From CBDCRK01 sp965220955 (GTDB lineage Bacteria > Desulfobacterota > Binatia > Bin18 > CBDCRK01), in contig CBDCRK010000029.1 of assembly GCA_965220955.1 (NCBI GenBank), positions 1 to 28,991 on the forward strand: a DNA stretch of 28,991 bases. The letters run 5' to 3'. The notes below the pieces were generated by a model. It was given only the letters and a program-made list of their open reading frames with translations. It made no database searches and was not told the DNA's origin. A program made the translations under genes and the position numbers. This document shows, one piece after another, positions 14,323-21,401 of this stretch (its first letter is position 1; each line of letters opens with the position of its first letter).

Positions 14323-16164
14323 ATGGCTGAACGCCGCTATCAGGGCTCCTGGCAGGCATTTGACGTACTGGTCGATCGCGATGTCAGGGTGCCTGTGCGA
14401 GATGGGCTGGGTCTGGCCACGGATGTCTATCTGCCGGCCATTGATAATAAGCCGGTACCTGATCCCTTGCCTGTTCTGCTCGAGCGCACCCCTTACGATA
14501 AAGATGCCACCCGTTTTGTGAACCACGCCTGCTTCTTTGCCCGGCGGGGGTATGTGGTACTGATACAGGATGTGCGTGGCCGGGGCAATTCTGCAGGGGA
14601 GTGGTACCCCTTTGCCCATGAGGCGTCAGACGGCTACGACACCATTGAGTGGGCTGCGGCCCAACCCTGGTGTAACGGCAGGGTCGGTACTATGGGTACT
14701 TCATATATGGCCGCAGTCCAGAGTGCTGCGGCTACGCTTAACCCCCCACACCTCAGCTCCATGTTTGTTACCGAGGGGCCGTCAGACTACTATATGTGCT
14801 CCATGCGTCATAACGGTACCCTGGAGCAGCGTTTCCTCATCTATGCCTTTCATATGGCGGTGACTAGCAAAGAAGCCCGGGCGAACCCGGCTTTGCGGGT
14901 GGCCCTAGTGGAAGCACGTAATAATCTGGGCTGGTGGCTAGGTAAGCTGCCACTCAAAAAGGGGGCCTCCCCTTTGCGCCTGCTGCCCAGCTACGAGCAG
15001 TGGGCCCTCGACCTACAAACTCGCGGTGACTACGATGAGTACTGGCACCAGCGTGGCTATGCTATTCACGAATACTATGCCGAGCATGCCGATGTCCCGA
15101 CTTTTTATTTCGGTGCCTGGTACGACTCTTATGCCCGTGCCACCACCGAGAATTTCGCTGCCCTTACCAAACTGAAAAAGAGCCCGCACAAACTCCTGAT
15201 GGGTCCCTGGACCCACGGGGTGATAATGGACCAGGCGTTTTCCGGGGATGTGGCCTTTGGTCCTGACGCGGTTGACGACTACAATAGCCTGCGGTTGCGT
15301 TGGTTTGACTACTGGCTTAAGGATCTTGCTACCGGCATTATGGACGAGCCAGCGGTGAAGATCTTTGTGATGGGTGGTGGTAGCGGCAAGAAGACTTTTG
15401 ATGTGCTTAGCCTTAGTGGACGGATTCATCACGGCGGAGGCTGGCGAACTGAGAACGAATGGCCGTTGGCACGAACCCAATACACTCCTTACTACCTGCA
15501 TAAGGATGGTCTGCTATCCCCTGGGGCGCCTGCAGCCGCGTCTAGTTCTACTACCTATTGCTTTGACCCGCGCGACCCGGTGCCAACGGTGGGCGGTTGC
15601 ATCTCGGTAGGCTTTGAGTTCATGCCTCCAGGAGGGTTTGATCAGCACGCACCCGCCGGGGTATTGGGCACAAAAGACTCTTTGCCCCTGGCTGCCCGGC
15701 AGGATGTGTTGGTTTTTAGCACGCCACCCTTGGATTCCGACACTGAGGTCACCGGGCCTATCACGGTCAAGCTCTGGGCTTCGTCTTCGGCGCTCGACAC
15801 CGATTTCACTGCCAAGCTAATCGATGTGTATCCGCCAAGTGTTGAATACCCCGATGGCTATGCCTTAAACCTCACCGATTCCATTATCCGCGCCCGTTAC
15901 CGCAACTCATGGACTACACCCGAGCTGCTGGCTCCGGGCGAGGTCTACCCCTTCACCATTACCTTCTACCCGACCAGCAATCTCTTTATGCGCGGCCACC
16001 AGATCCGGCTTGATATCTCCTCCTCCAACTTCCCACGCTTCGATGTCAACCCCAACACCGGCGGTCCCTTGGGCCAGCCGGGGGGAATAGTGGTTGCCGA
16101 CAACACTATTTACCATGATGCGGCCCATCCGTCGCATGTTGTGTTGCCGATCATTGCCAGATAG
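14323..16164 (+). CDS. CocE/NonD-family alpha/beta hydrolase (X-Pro dipeptidyl-peptidase-like)
   Basis: The 613-residue protein matches the CocE/NonD layout. An alpha/beta-hydrolase domain (about 20-330) carries nucleophile Ser127 in GTMGTSYMA, Asp268 in GAWYDSYARAT and His298 in GPWTHG. A C-terminal jelly-roll domain (about 370-600) has DSDTEVTGPITVKLW and GHQIRLDISSSNFPRFDVN. Relatives are serine esterases or amidases acting on acyl esters such as cocaine, antibiotic esters or peptide-like bonds. No signal peptide is seen. AAAGGAG six bases before the ATG supports the start. A tRNA fragment ends 26 bases upstream, so this gene sits at a possible island edge. Substrate unknown. Confidence 0.92.
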   Translation: MAERRYQGSWQAFDVLVDRDVRVPVRDGLGLATDVYLPAIDNKPVPDPLPVLLERTPYDKDATRFVNHACFFARRGYVVLIQDVRGRGNSAGEWYPFAHEASDGYDTIEWAAAQPWCNGRVGTMGTSYMAAVQSAAATLNPPHLSSMFVTEGPSDYYMCSMRHNGTLEQRFLIYAFHMAVTSKEARANPALRVALVEARNNLGWWLGKLPLKKGASPLRLLPSYEQWALDLQTRGDYDEYWHQRGYAIHEYYAEHADVPTFYFGAWYDSYARATTENFAALTKLKKSPHKLLMGPWTHGVIMDQAFSGDVAFGPDAVDDYNSLRLRWFDYWLKDLATGIMDEPAVKIFVMGGGSGKKTFDVLSLSGRIHHGGGWRTENEWPLARTQYTPYYLHKDGLLSPGAPAAASSSTTYCFDPRDPVPTVGGCISVGFEFMPPGGFDQHAPAGVLGTKDSLPLAARQDVLVFSTPPLDSDTEVTGPITVKLWASSSALDTDFTAKLIDVYPPSVEYPDGYALNLTDSIIRARYRNSWTTPELLAPGEVYPFTITFYPTSNLFMRGHQIRLDISSSNFPRFDVNPNTGGPLGQPGGIVVADNTIYHDAAHPSHVVLPIIAR

Positions 16165-16170
16165 ATCAGG

Positions 16171-16190
16171 CCTGCCTGCCGACAGGCAGG
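16171..16190. repeat. Perfect hairpin after the CocE gene
   Basis: CCTGCCTG (16171-16178) pairs with CAGGCAGG (16183-16190) around a CCGA loop, six bases after the CocE stop codon. No T-run follows on either strand, so it may stabilise the mRNA end or be a dispersed palindrome rather than an intrinsic terminator. Confidence 0.6.
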
Positions 16191-16292
16191 TTGAAAAGAG
16201 AGAACCTCCGGGACTTTGCCTCTGTGCCGTATTGATTCTTCCGGTAGCTTTCTCGACAATGCCAGAAGACTATCCAAGAGGAGAGAGAGCTT

Positions 16293-16643
16293 ATGGTAAA
16301 ACTTGTTGGCTGTTTGCGGCGTAAGCCAGGGATGAGTGTTGCGGAATTTCAGCGCTACTGGAAGGATGTCCATGGCCCTCTGGTCAGGGGCGTGCCAGAG
16401 TTTTTTCGTTATGTTCGCAAGTATGTTCAGGGACACCTGGTGAGTGAATCGGTTCCCGGTTTCCCGCCACCAGCGTCTCCGCCGTTCGATGGCGTTGCGG
16501 AAATCTGGTTCGATAGTGTGGACGACATTGGCAAAGCGTTCACCGAACTGCGCTATCTGGAGATCATCCGGCCGGATGAGCAGAGGTTTCTGGACCTACC
16601 CAACTGTAGCATTTGTGTTGTCGAAGAGGTCTCTATCCACTAG
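16293..16643 (+). CDS. EthD-domain protein
   Basis: The 116-residue protein is a ferredoxin-like alpha+beta barrel of the EthD family. Typical features are VKLVGCLRRKPGMSVAEFQRYWKD-type N-terminus with the HGPLV motif near residue 27 and the FDGVAEIWFDS strand. EthD proteins accompany oxidative degradation or polyketide gene clusters; for most members the activity is unproven. GAGGAGAGAGAGCTT precedes the ATG. It follows the CocE gene by 128 bases and the DUF4258 gene follows by 17. Confidence 0.87.
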   Translation: MVKLVGCLRRKPGMSVAEFQRYWKDVHGPLVRGVPEFFRYVRKYVQGHLVSESVPGFPPPASPPFDGVAEIWFDSVDDIGKAFTELRYLEIIRPDEQRFLDLPNCSICVVEEVSIH

Positions 16644-16660
16644 ACCTAAAGAGGAGTGGA

Positions 16661-16921
16661 GTGGCCAAGAAGATCGTGTATGGAGATCATGCTAAAGAGA
16701 AATTCGGAATTCTTAAGGGGCACGGCTTTGTGATCTCCAGAAGGCAGGTAAGGGAAACCCTGCAGAAGCCAGAGAAGGTGGAGGAAGGATATAAGAACAG
16801 AAAAGTGGCACAACAGGGAATTTCAGAAAGACATGTCTTGAGAGTTATCTACGAAGAAGGGCCGGAGGAAATTAGGGTTGTGACGTTTTATCCAGGCAGA
16901 AGGAGCCAATATGAAGGTTAA
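16661..16921 (+). CDS. DUF4258 protein (toxin-like), first of two in the window
   Basis: The 86-residue product begins at GTG 16661 with GAGGAG four bases upstream; an upstream ATG at 16613 would read through the end of the EthD gene and has no ribosome site. Visible family features are VYGDHAKEKF near the start, a central GHGFVISRRQV, SERHVLRVIYEE and the closing VVTFYPGRRSQYE. DUF4258 proteins have a small RelE-like predicted fold and usually travel with an antitoxin-like partner. Its end overlaps the next gene (DUF2283) by 11 bases, giving a tight two-gene unit. A toxin role is inferred from family context only. Confidence 0.82.
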   Translation: MAKKIVYGDHAKEKFGILKGHGFVISRRQVRETLQKPEKVEEGYKNRKVAQQGISERHVLRVIYEEGPEEIRVVTFYPGRRSQYEG

Positions 16922-17123
16922 GTATAATCGCAAGGAGGATATTCTTATTCTGGAACTATCGGAGGCCACCATTGATCATGCGGAGGAAGCAGGGCCGATC
17001 GTTGCACACTTTTCCACAGATGATAGGCTCATTTTGCTGGAGATTCTGGAGGCGAGTGATTTTCTCTCTAAGCTAACAAAAGTCACCATAAGGGCAGAAG
17101 GTGAGAGAGCCGTGGAGATGTAG
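16911..17123 (+). CDS. DUF2283 protein, partner of the DUF4258 gene
   Basis: This 70-residue protein has the DUF2283 pattern: MKVKYNRKEDILILELSE followed by a HFSTDDRLILLEILEASDFL segment. It starts inside the end of the DUF4258 gene (11-base overlap), so the two are co-translated. DUF2283 proteins commonly sit beside DUF4258 genes in toxin-antitoxin-like pairs, and the smaller acidic protein would be the antitoxin candidate. It ends VEM-stop, convergent with the minus-strand gene at 17196, which also ends VEM-stop. Confidence 0.82.
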   Translation: MKVKYNRKEDILILELSEATIDHAEEAGPIVAHFSTDDRLILLEILEASDFLSKLTKVTIRAEGERAVEM

Positions 17124-17195
17124 CCGCATAGAGTAAGGATCGTATGGAGAAAAGATAGAGAACGCCAGGTAAACCCAAGAAAGATCTCTCCGTGG

Positions 17196-17588
17196 CTACA
17201 TTTCTACTCCCTCTGCTCCTCTATAACGCTCCTTGAACAACTCGAATAAGGCTAGTTCTTCGGCGGTGTATGTCTTATAGGTGTGGCTGGGGTGAGGAAA
17301 GTAGAAGCGTAGTACGGCTTTACCCTGATGGTCGTCGAGACTGACAAAAAGACTCACCGATTCATCATGGCCGGGTGCCTCAGTAAAGCGAATCTTTGCT
17401 ACCGTGTTCATATCAACATGGATATGCCAACCCCTGAACTCGACCGTAGCCCAGGGGTCGGCGAACTCGACCTTCTGGGGAGGGCCATCGAGAAACAGTT
17501 CGCTTACCGCGCCGTCGCGGCCCACGGTGCAGACCAGGGAGGGCGTACGAGCCAGGTCGGCTAGGAGACGCTGGGTGATAGGGAGCAT
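17196..17588 (-). CDS. Small protein, possibly of the ChuX/HutX haem-utilisation fold
   Basis: The 130-residue protein starts at ATG 17588, which overlaps the stop of the upstream SDR gene (TGATG), so translation is coupled; a TTG one codon earlier is the alternative. It contains a beta-rich centre (WATVEFRGWHIHVDMNTVAKIRF, then SLFVSLDDHQGKAVLRFYFP) and a charged helical end. The centre resembles one ChuX/HutX/HemS repeat, but I cannot confirm the haem ligand, so the family is uncertain. Its fixed coupling with an SDR suggests a shared metabolic role. Confidence 0.5.
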   Translation of the reverse strand: MLPITQRLLADLARTPSLVCTVGRDGAVSELFLDGPPQKVEFADPWATVEFRGWHIHVDMNTVAKIRFTEAPGHDESVSLFVSLDDHQGKAVLRFYFPHPSHTYKTYTAEELALFELFKERYRGAEGVEM

Positions 17589-18403
17589 CAATGTACGTCT
17601 CCGCCGCCAGCCACATTGATAGACTCGCCGGTCACGTTATCGGCCTTGCACAGGTAGACAACGCATTCGCCAATGTCAGCCGGGGTTTGCTCGCGCCGTA
17701 AATAGGTATTCTGACCAACAAAGCGATCAAAGACCTCGGTGTGGTCAACCTTCAAGGTTTTAGCCAGTTGCTTGTTAATCACGTCAGTCCACATGGCAGT
17801 GCGCAAGAATCCCGGACACACAGCATTCACCGTAATATTCATGGGTCCGACTTCTTCGGCCAGGGACTGGGTGAACCCGATCACGGCAAATTTAGAGGCG
17901 CAGTAGGCTGATCCTCCAGCCCGGCCGGTTTTACCTGCCACTGAGGCAATATTCACCACGCGACCCTCACCTCTCTTGATCAGTTCGGGGATGGCTGCCT
18001 GGCAGCATAGAAAGATACCTTTAACGTTTACGTCCATGGTCCGATCCCACTGGGCCTCGGTGGTTTCCATCACTGTGTTCAGGGTGATCACCCCAGCGTT
18101 ATTGACCAGAATATCCACTCCGCCCAGTGTGGCCACAGTTTCGGCTACCATACGCTGGGTATCCGCGGCCTTAGTCACGTCTGCCAACACTGGCAACACT
18201 TTCACTCCTAGAGATTCAACCTCGTTAGCCGTCTGCTTAAGCAGGGATTCGTTGCTGAGCTGATAGGACAGGCTTGAATCCCCTGAGGCGGGTAGGTCAA
18301 CCAGGGCCAGGTTCACTCCTTCTGCGGCAAGTTTAAGAGCAATCCCTTTTCCGATGCCACGTGCAGCACCTGTAACAATACCAACTTTACCTTTGATCTG
18401 CAT
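17588..18403 (-). CDS. Short-chain dehydrogenase/reductase (SDR)
   Basis: The 271-residue classical SDR has the NAD(P)-binding TGAARGIG (11-18), NNAG (101-104), and catalytic Ser154 with Tyr167-x-x-x-Lys171 (YCASK). Asp36 after the second beta strand (ALVDLP) suggests NAD preference. An extended loop (about 40-56, ASGDSSLSYQLSNES) is longer than in typical members. AGGAGG precedes ATG 18403. It is co-translated with the small protein at 17196-17588 and is divergent from a second SDR gene at 18772. Substrate unknown. Confidence 0.92.
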   Translation of the reverse strand: MQIKGKVGIVTGAARGIGKGIALKLAAEGVNLALVDLPASGDSSLSYQLSNESLLKQTANEVESLGVKVLPVLADVTKAADTQRMVAETVATLGGVDILVNNAGVITLNTVMETTEAQWDRTMDVNVKGIFLCCQAAIPELIKRGEGRVVNIASVAGKTGRAGGSAYCASKFAVIGFTQSLAEEVGPMNITVNAVCPGFLRTAMWTDVINKQLAKTLKVDHTEVFDRFVGQNTYLRREQTPADIGECVVYLCKADNVTGESINVAGGGDVH

Positions 18404-18633
18404 GTTCCCTCCTATGCAGCGGGCCCAGCCCGCTGTCTAACTCTCGGCTTAACTGAAGAACAGGGACAGTTTAGGACGGAAGGGGAAGGGGCGTCAAGAT
18501 TTGGTCTATAGTCTCCGCTGCAGCGCACTCGTGCGTTTAACGGTAGTAAGCAGGAGTCAGTTGTGCCACAATTCCTATGGTAGTTAACCTAGAGCAATTT
18601 GCAATTGTGTGTGTTCATAGTGTGGGGCAGGTG

Positions 18634-18721
18634 CCCCCTCACCCGCCTACCCTGCGGGTAGGCACCCTCTCCCCCAGCGGGGGAGAGGGAAACAGGAGCG
18701 GAGCGACTGTGGGTGAGGGGG
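18634..18721. repeat. Dispersed palindromic repeat with nested hairpins
   Basis: Outer arms CCCCCTCACCC (18634-18644) and GGGTGAGGGGG (18711-18721) are inverted copies. Inside are CCTACCC-TGC-GGGTAGG (18646-18662) and CCCTCTCCCCC-AGC-GGGGGAGAGGG (18665-18689). This CCCTCACCC/CCCTCTCCC style of intergenic repeat is widespread in bacterial genomes and is probably a non-autonomous mobile element. It lies in the 368-base gap between the divergent SDR genes, just upstream of the second one. An upstream start for that SDR would translate through it and is rejected. Confidence 0.75.
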
Positions 18722-18771
18722 GATGTGTGGCCCAACCAAATGAAAAGCGCTCTAAGATTAGGGAGGACATT

Positions 18772-19521
18772 ATGGTCGATAGACTGGCTGGAAAAGTTGC
18801 CTTGATTTCTGGTGCTGCCCGGGGCCAGGGAGAGGCTGAGGCAAGGCTCTTTGCTGAAGAAGGAGCTAAAGTAGTGCTGGGCGATGTGTTGGTTGAGGTG
18901 GGACAAAGGGTGGCTGCTGACATCGGTGCCCAGGGAGGGCAAGCAACCTTTGTCAGGCTCGACGTGACCCAGGAGGCCGACTGGCAGCAGGCGGTAGACA
19001 CAGCGGCAAGGACCTATGGCCGGCTCGACATTCTGGTGAATAATGCGGGCATCTTTCGTACAGAAGGGGTGGAGGCCACCAATCTAGAGCTCTGGAATCA
19101 AGTGATTGCGGTCAATCAAACCGGAGTGTTCCTGGGAATGAAGTGTGCCATTCCAGCCCTGCGTCAGGCGGGCGGTGGATCCATTATCAATATCTCTTCA
19201 GGGGCTGGGATCATTGGGTCAGGCATGGCTGCAGCCTACCATGGCACCAAAGGGGCGGTGCGAATTCTTACCAAAACGGCAGCCATTGAATATGCCAAGG
19301 ATGGTATTCGCATTAACTCCGTGCATCCGGGCCTTGTGGACACCGAAATGATACGGATACTTGATCCCGAGGGGCTCCAGGCCGGCGTCCAGGTTACGCC
19401 CTTGGGGCGGATGGCTACCGCACAGGATATTGCCTATGGGGTGCTTTATCTGGCCAGTGACGAATCGTCCTATGTCACTGGGTCAGAACTAGTCATTGAT
19501 GGGGGTTATACTGCGCATTAG
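18772..19521 (+). CDS. Short-chain dehydrogenase/reductase (SDR), 3-ketoacyl/20-beta-HSD-like
   Basis: The 249-residue classical SDR carries SGAARGQG (13-20), NNAG (90-93), catalytic Ser near 142 and Tyr156-x-x-x-Lys160 (YHGTK), and the usual C-terminal VTGSELVIDGGYTAH. The first Thr of the TGxxxGxG motif is Ser. Asp38 after strand two favours NAD. I chose ATG 18772 because GGGAGG sits seven bases before it; a longer frame from 18577 would add residues encoded by a palindromic repeat. It is followed after 29 bases by a DUF4258 gene. The sequence resembles 3-alpha/20-beta-hydroxysteroid or cyclohexanol dehydrogenases, but the substrate is not determined. Confidence 0.92.
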   Translation: MVDRLAGKVALISGAARGQGEAEARLFAEEGAKVVLGDVLVEVGQRVAADIGAQGGQATFVRLDVTQEADWQQAVDTAARTYGRLDILVNNAGIFRTEGVEATNLELWNQVIAVNQTGVFLGMKCAIPALRQAGGGSIINISSGAGIIGSGMAAAYHGTKGAVRILTKTAAIEYAKDGIRINSVHPGLVDTEMIRILDPEGLQAGVQVTPLGRMATAQDIAYGVLYLASDESSYVTGSELVIDGGYTAH

Positions 19522-19550
19522 AACCTTAGGTTGGAGATAGAGGAGAACTT

Positions 19551-19829
19551 TTGGCCGTTATTGACACCATCCGAGAAAAGGTTCGAAACCAGGAGTATGA
19601 GTTCACCATCCCTCACTTCCTTGAAGAAATGGCCGATGACGACTTGCTCTTCGCCGACATCGAGATGTCAGTAGCCAGCGGTGGAATTAGGCGACGGTTC
19701 ATCCGTGACCCGCGCGGCACACGCTACGAAATCATAGGCCCCACGACCAATGGGCGTCAGGTTGCAGTCATCTGTCGAATCAAAGCTACGGGCAAGCTTC
19801 TCTTCATCACAACCTATGTTGTAGAATGA
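19551..19829 (+). CDS. DUF4258 protein (toxin-like), second in the window
   Basis: The 92-residue protein starts at TTG 19551 with AGGAG five bases upstream. It reads IREKVRNQEYEFTIPHFLEE at the front, then DIEMSVASGGIRRRF and RYEIIGPTTNGRQVAVICRI, a common DUF4258 form in which His22 replaces the usual His of the first helix. The stop overlaps the start of a YgiT-type zinc-finger gene (ATGA). The pair has the layout of an MqsRA-like toxin-antitoxin unit. It is only distantly similar to the DUF4258 gene at 16661 and has a different partner. Confidence 0.82.
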   Translation: MAVIDTIREKVRNQEYEFTIPHFLEEMADDDLLFADIEMSVASGGIRRRFIRDPRGTRYEIIGPTTNGRQVAVICRIKATGKLLFITTYVVE

Positions 19830-20107
19830 AAATTATGAAAAGAGATAGGCCTATATATGATTATGGTGAATGCCACATCTGCGGCGAGCGGATGGAAGAG
19901 AGACACATCAAACAGGATTTCTGGATTAAAGACAAACTCATTGTCATTGAGGATATCCCCGCAGGTGTCTGTCCGCGGTGTGGTGAGAAGGTAGTCAAGG
20001 CAGACGTTGGGCGGTGGATTGCAGCACTTATAGAAGACTCAAAGCGACTACGAAAGGCCCGAACAATGAGCGTCCCGATTATCAAGTTTGCAAAAGAGAT
20101 CGCCTGA
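19826..20107 (+). CDS. YgiT-type zinc-finger protein (MqsA N-terminal-like), partner of DUF4258
   Basis: The 93-residue protein has two CxxC knuckles, Cys16-x-x-Cys19 (ECHICGE) and Cys49-x-x-Cys52 (VCPRCGE), the zinc-binding N-domain of MqsA/YgiT antitoxins, which neutralise the toxin partner. The C-terminal 30 residues are basic (DSKRLRKARTM) but too short for the full MqsA helix-turn-helix, so it may not bind operator DNA by that domain. It overlaps the DUF4258 stop by four bases, giving coupled translation. Confidence 0.85.
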   Translation: MKIMKRDRPIYDYGECHICGERMEERHIKQDFWIKDKLIVIEDIPAGVCPRCGEKVVKADVGRWIAALIEDSKRLRKARTMSVPIIKFAKEIA

Positions 20108-20152
20108 TAGGTGATGACACAATAAGCGTCATGCCAATGGACTCAAGCTTTG

Positions 20153-20254
20153 CTATGAGGAAAACGGGCAGGGAGAGCCGCTTTTGCTGATGAAAGCCAG
20201 CGAGCGCTCGAAGTTGGTGACGTTAATGTTAATGTGGAAGATGCCCTTGACCAT
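20153..20254 (-). pseudogene. N-terminal remnant of a VOC/glyoxalase-family gene
   Basis: On the minus strand, ATG 20254 has an AAGGAG ribosome site and encodes MVKGIFHININVTNFERSL and a few more residues before the frame ends at TAG 20153-20155. The opening is the first beta strand and helix of a VOC-family (glyoxalase/dioxygenase) domain; the other 100 or more residues are absent and DUF4258/YgiT genes follow. It is read as a gene truncated at its 5' end. The rest of the 20108-20649 gap shows no gene I can support. Confidence 0.6.
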
Positions 20255-20649
20255 GGTTTCTCCTTCTTCTTTTTTCCTGGCAGGAACCCTATCTCACGAC
20301 TGAGTTCAGTGTCAATCGAAAAAAGGTTGGTAAACCTCTTGACGGCTTGGCGCTGAAATGTACAAGTAGCGGTATCAGCTACGGTATGGCCGTAGATCCT
20401 AAATCTGGAGGCTAGCTCGATATGATTTCTATTGCTTGCTTGGCGCATTAACACGATTAGCAAGCTACTAGGGGAGGGAGTTAGTGTTGCCGGAAAAGTT
20501 GAGAATATTGCCAAATCAGGACCGGGGGCTTTGTCTCTACCAGTTTTGGAGTAAGGAAGCACGGGGTGAGTCGGACAAGTTGGTTATGAGTCAACGGCTT
20601 GGCATAATCCCCCGGCTAGGATAGACTTCTACCAGGAAAGGAGATCATC

Positions 20650-21285
20650 ATGGCAGAGGCAATAACACAAACGCCGTGGCACCTGAGCGGAGATTACTTT
20701 GAATCCTGCAGCTGCGATTATCTCTGTCCCTGCATCTCTACAAACCTGGTTGCCCAGCCCTCTAAGGGCTCGTGCACCGTAGCCCTAGCGTTTCATATTG
20801 AACAAGGCCGGTATGAGCAGTTGGTGCTAGACGACCTTAGCTTTGTCATTGCTGCCCAGTCGCCAGAGGCCATGGGAAAGGGTGATTGGATAGCCGGTTT
20901 GATTATTGACGAACGAGCGACCCCGGAACAGCAACAAGCGCTGACCACCATTGCCAGCGGGCAGGCGGGAGGCCCGATGGCAGCCCTGGCGCCACTGATT
21001 GGGCAGTTCATGGGTGTGGAGACCAGGCCAATTCAGTATCACAAAGAGGGCAAGCGCCGATCGGTTAACATTCCCGGTGTGCTGGACCAAGCGGTTGAAG
21101 GAGTAACCAGTCCGGCCAGCCCTGACGAACCTATGTGTATCGACAATGTGGCCCACCCCGCTAGTAGTCGTCTGGCCCTGGCAAAAGCAGAGCGCAGTCA
21201 TCTGCATGCGTTTGGTCTTAACTGGGATGACATCAGCGGGCAGAATAATGGTCACTTTGCGCCGTTCGCTTGGCAGGGTCAGTGA
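20650..21285 (+). CDS. DUF1326 protein
   Basis: The 211-residue protein begins WHLSGDYFESCSCDYLCPC (Cys20, 22, 26, 28), then GSC at 41-43, the Cys-rich opening typical of DUF1326, whose function is unknown. No signal peptide or membrane segment is evident. AAAGGAG precedes ATG 20650 at good spacing. The Cys cluster suggests metal or redox binding, which is inference. It stands alone between the VOC remnant and the AMIN/TPR gene. Confidence 0.85.
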   Translation: MAEAITQTPWHLSGDYFESCSCDYLCPCISTNLVAQPSKGSCTVALAFHIEQGRYEQLVLDDLSFVIAAQSPEAMGKGDWIAGLIIDERATPEQQQALTTIASGQAGGPMAALAPLIGQFMGVETRPIQYHKEGKRRSVNIPGVLDQAVEGVTSPASPDEPMCIDNVAHPASSRLALAKAERSHLHAFGLNWDDISGQNNGHFAPFAWQGQ

Positions 21286-21401
21286 GCCTATAGCAGCAAA
21301 GCAAATAGACCATTGGGGACAGGGCGACGAAGTTGTGAGTGTCTATTGGGTTTTCAGTTGCCTTTGAAGACAGTGAAAAGAATGCGAAAAAGAGTTGCCA
21401 A

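Noticed and set aside
14239..14619. Minus-strand frame of 126 codons at the CocE start
   Set aside because: Its end (GETRTPSLRVRSVTS) is a familiar artefact of translating the antisense of a tRNA 3' end; the rest is antisense to CocE.
16613..16660. ATG at 16613 as the start of the first DUF4258 gene
   Set aside because: It lies within the EthD gene with no ribosome site; GTG 16661 follows GAGGAG and gives the normal family N-terminus.
18577..18771. Upstream start for the second SDR
   Set aside because: The extra 65 residues come from a palindromic repeat (PPHPPTLRVGTLSPSGGEG) and lack a ribosome site; ATG 18772 has GGGAGG.
20143..20562. Minus-strand frame of 139 codons upstream of DUF1326
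   Set aside because: No family features, no ribosome site, and it overlaps the better-supported VOC remnant in another frame.
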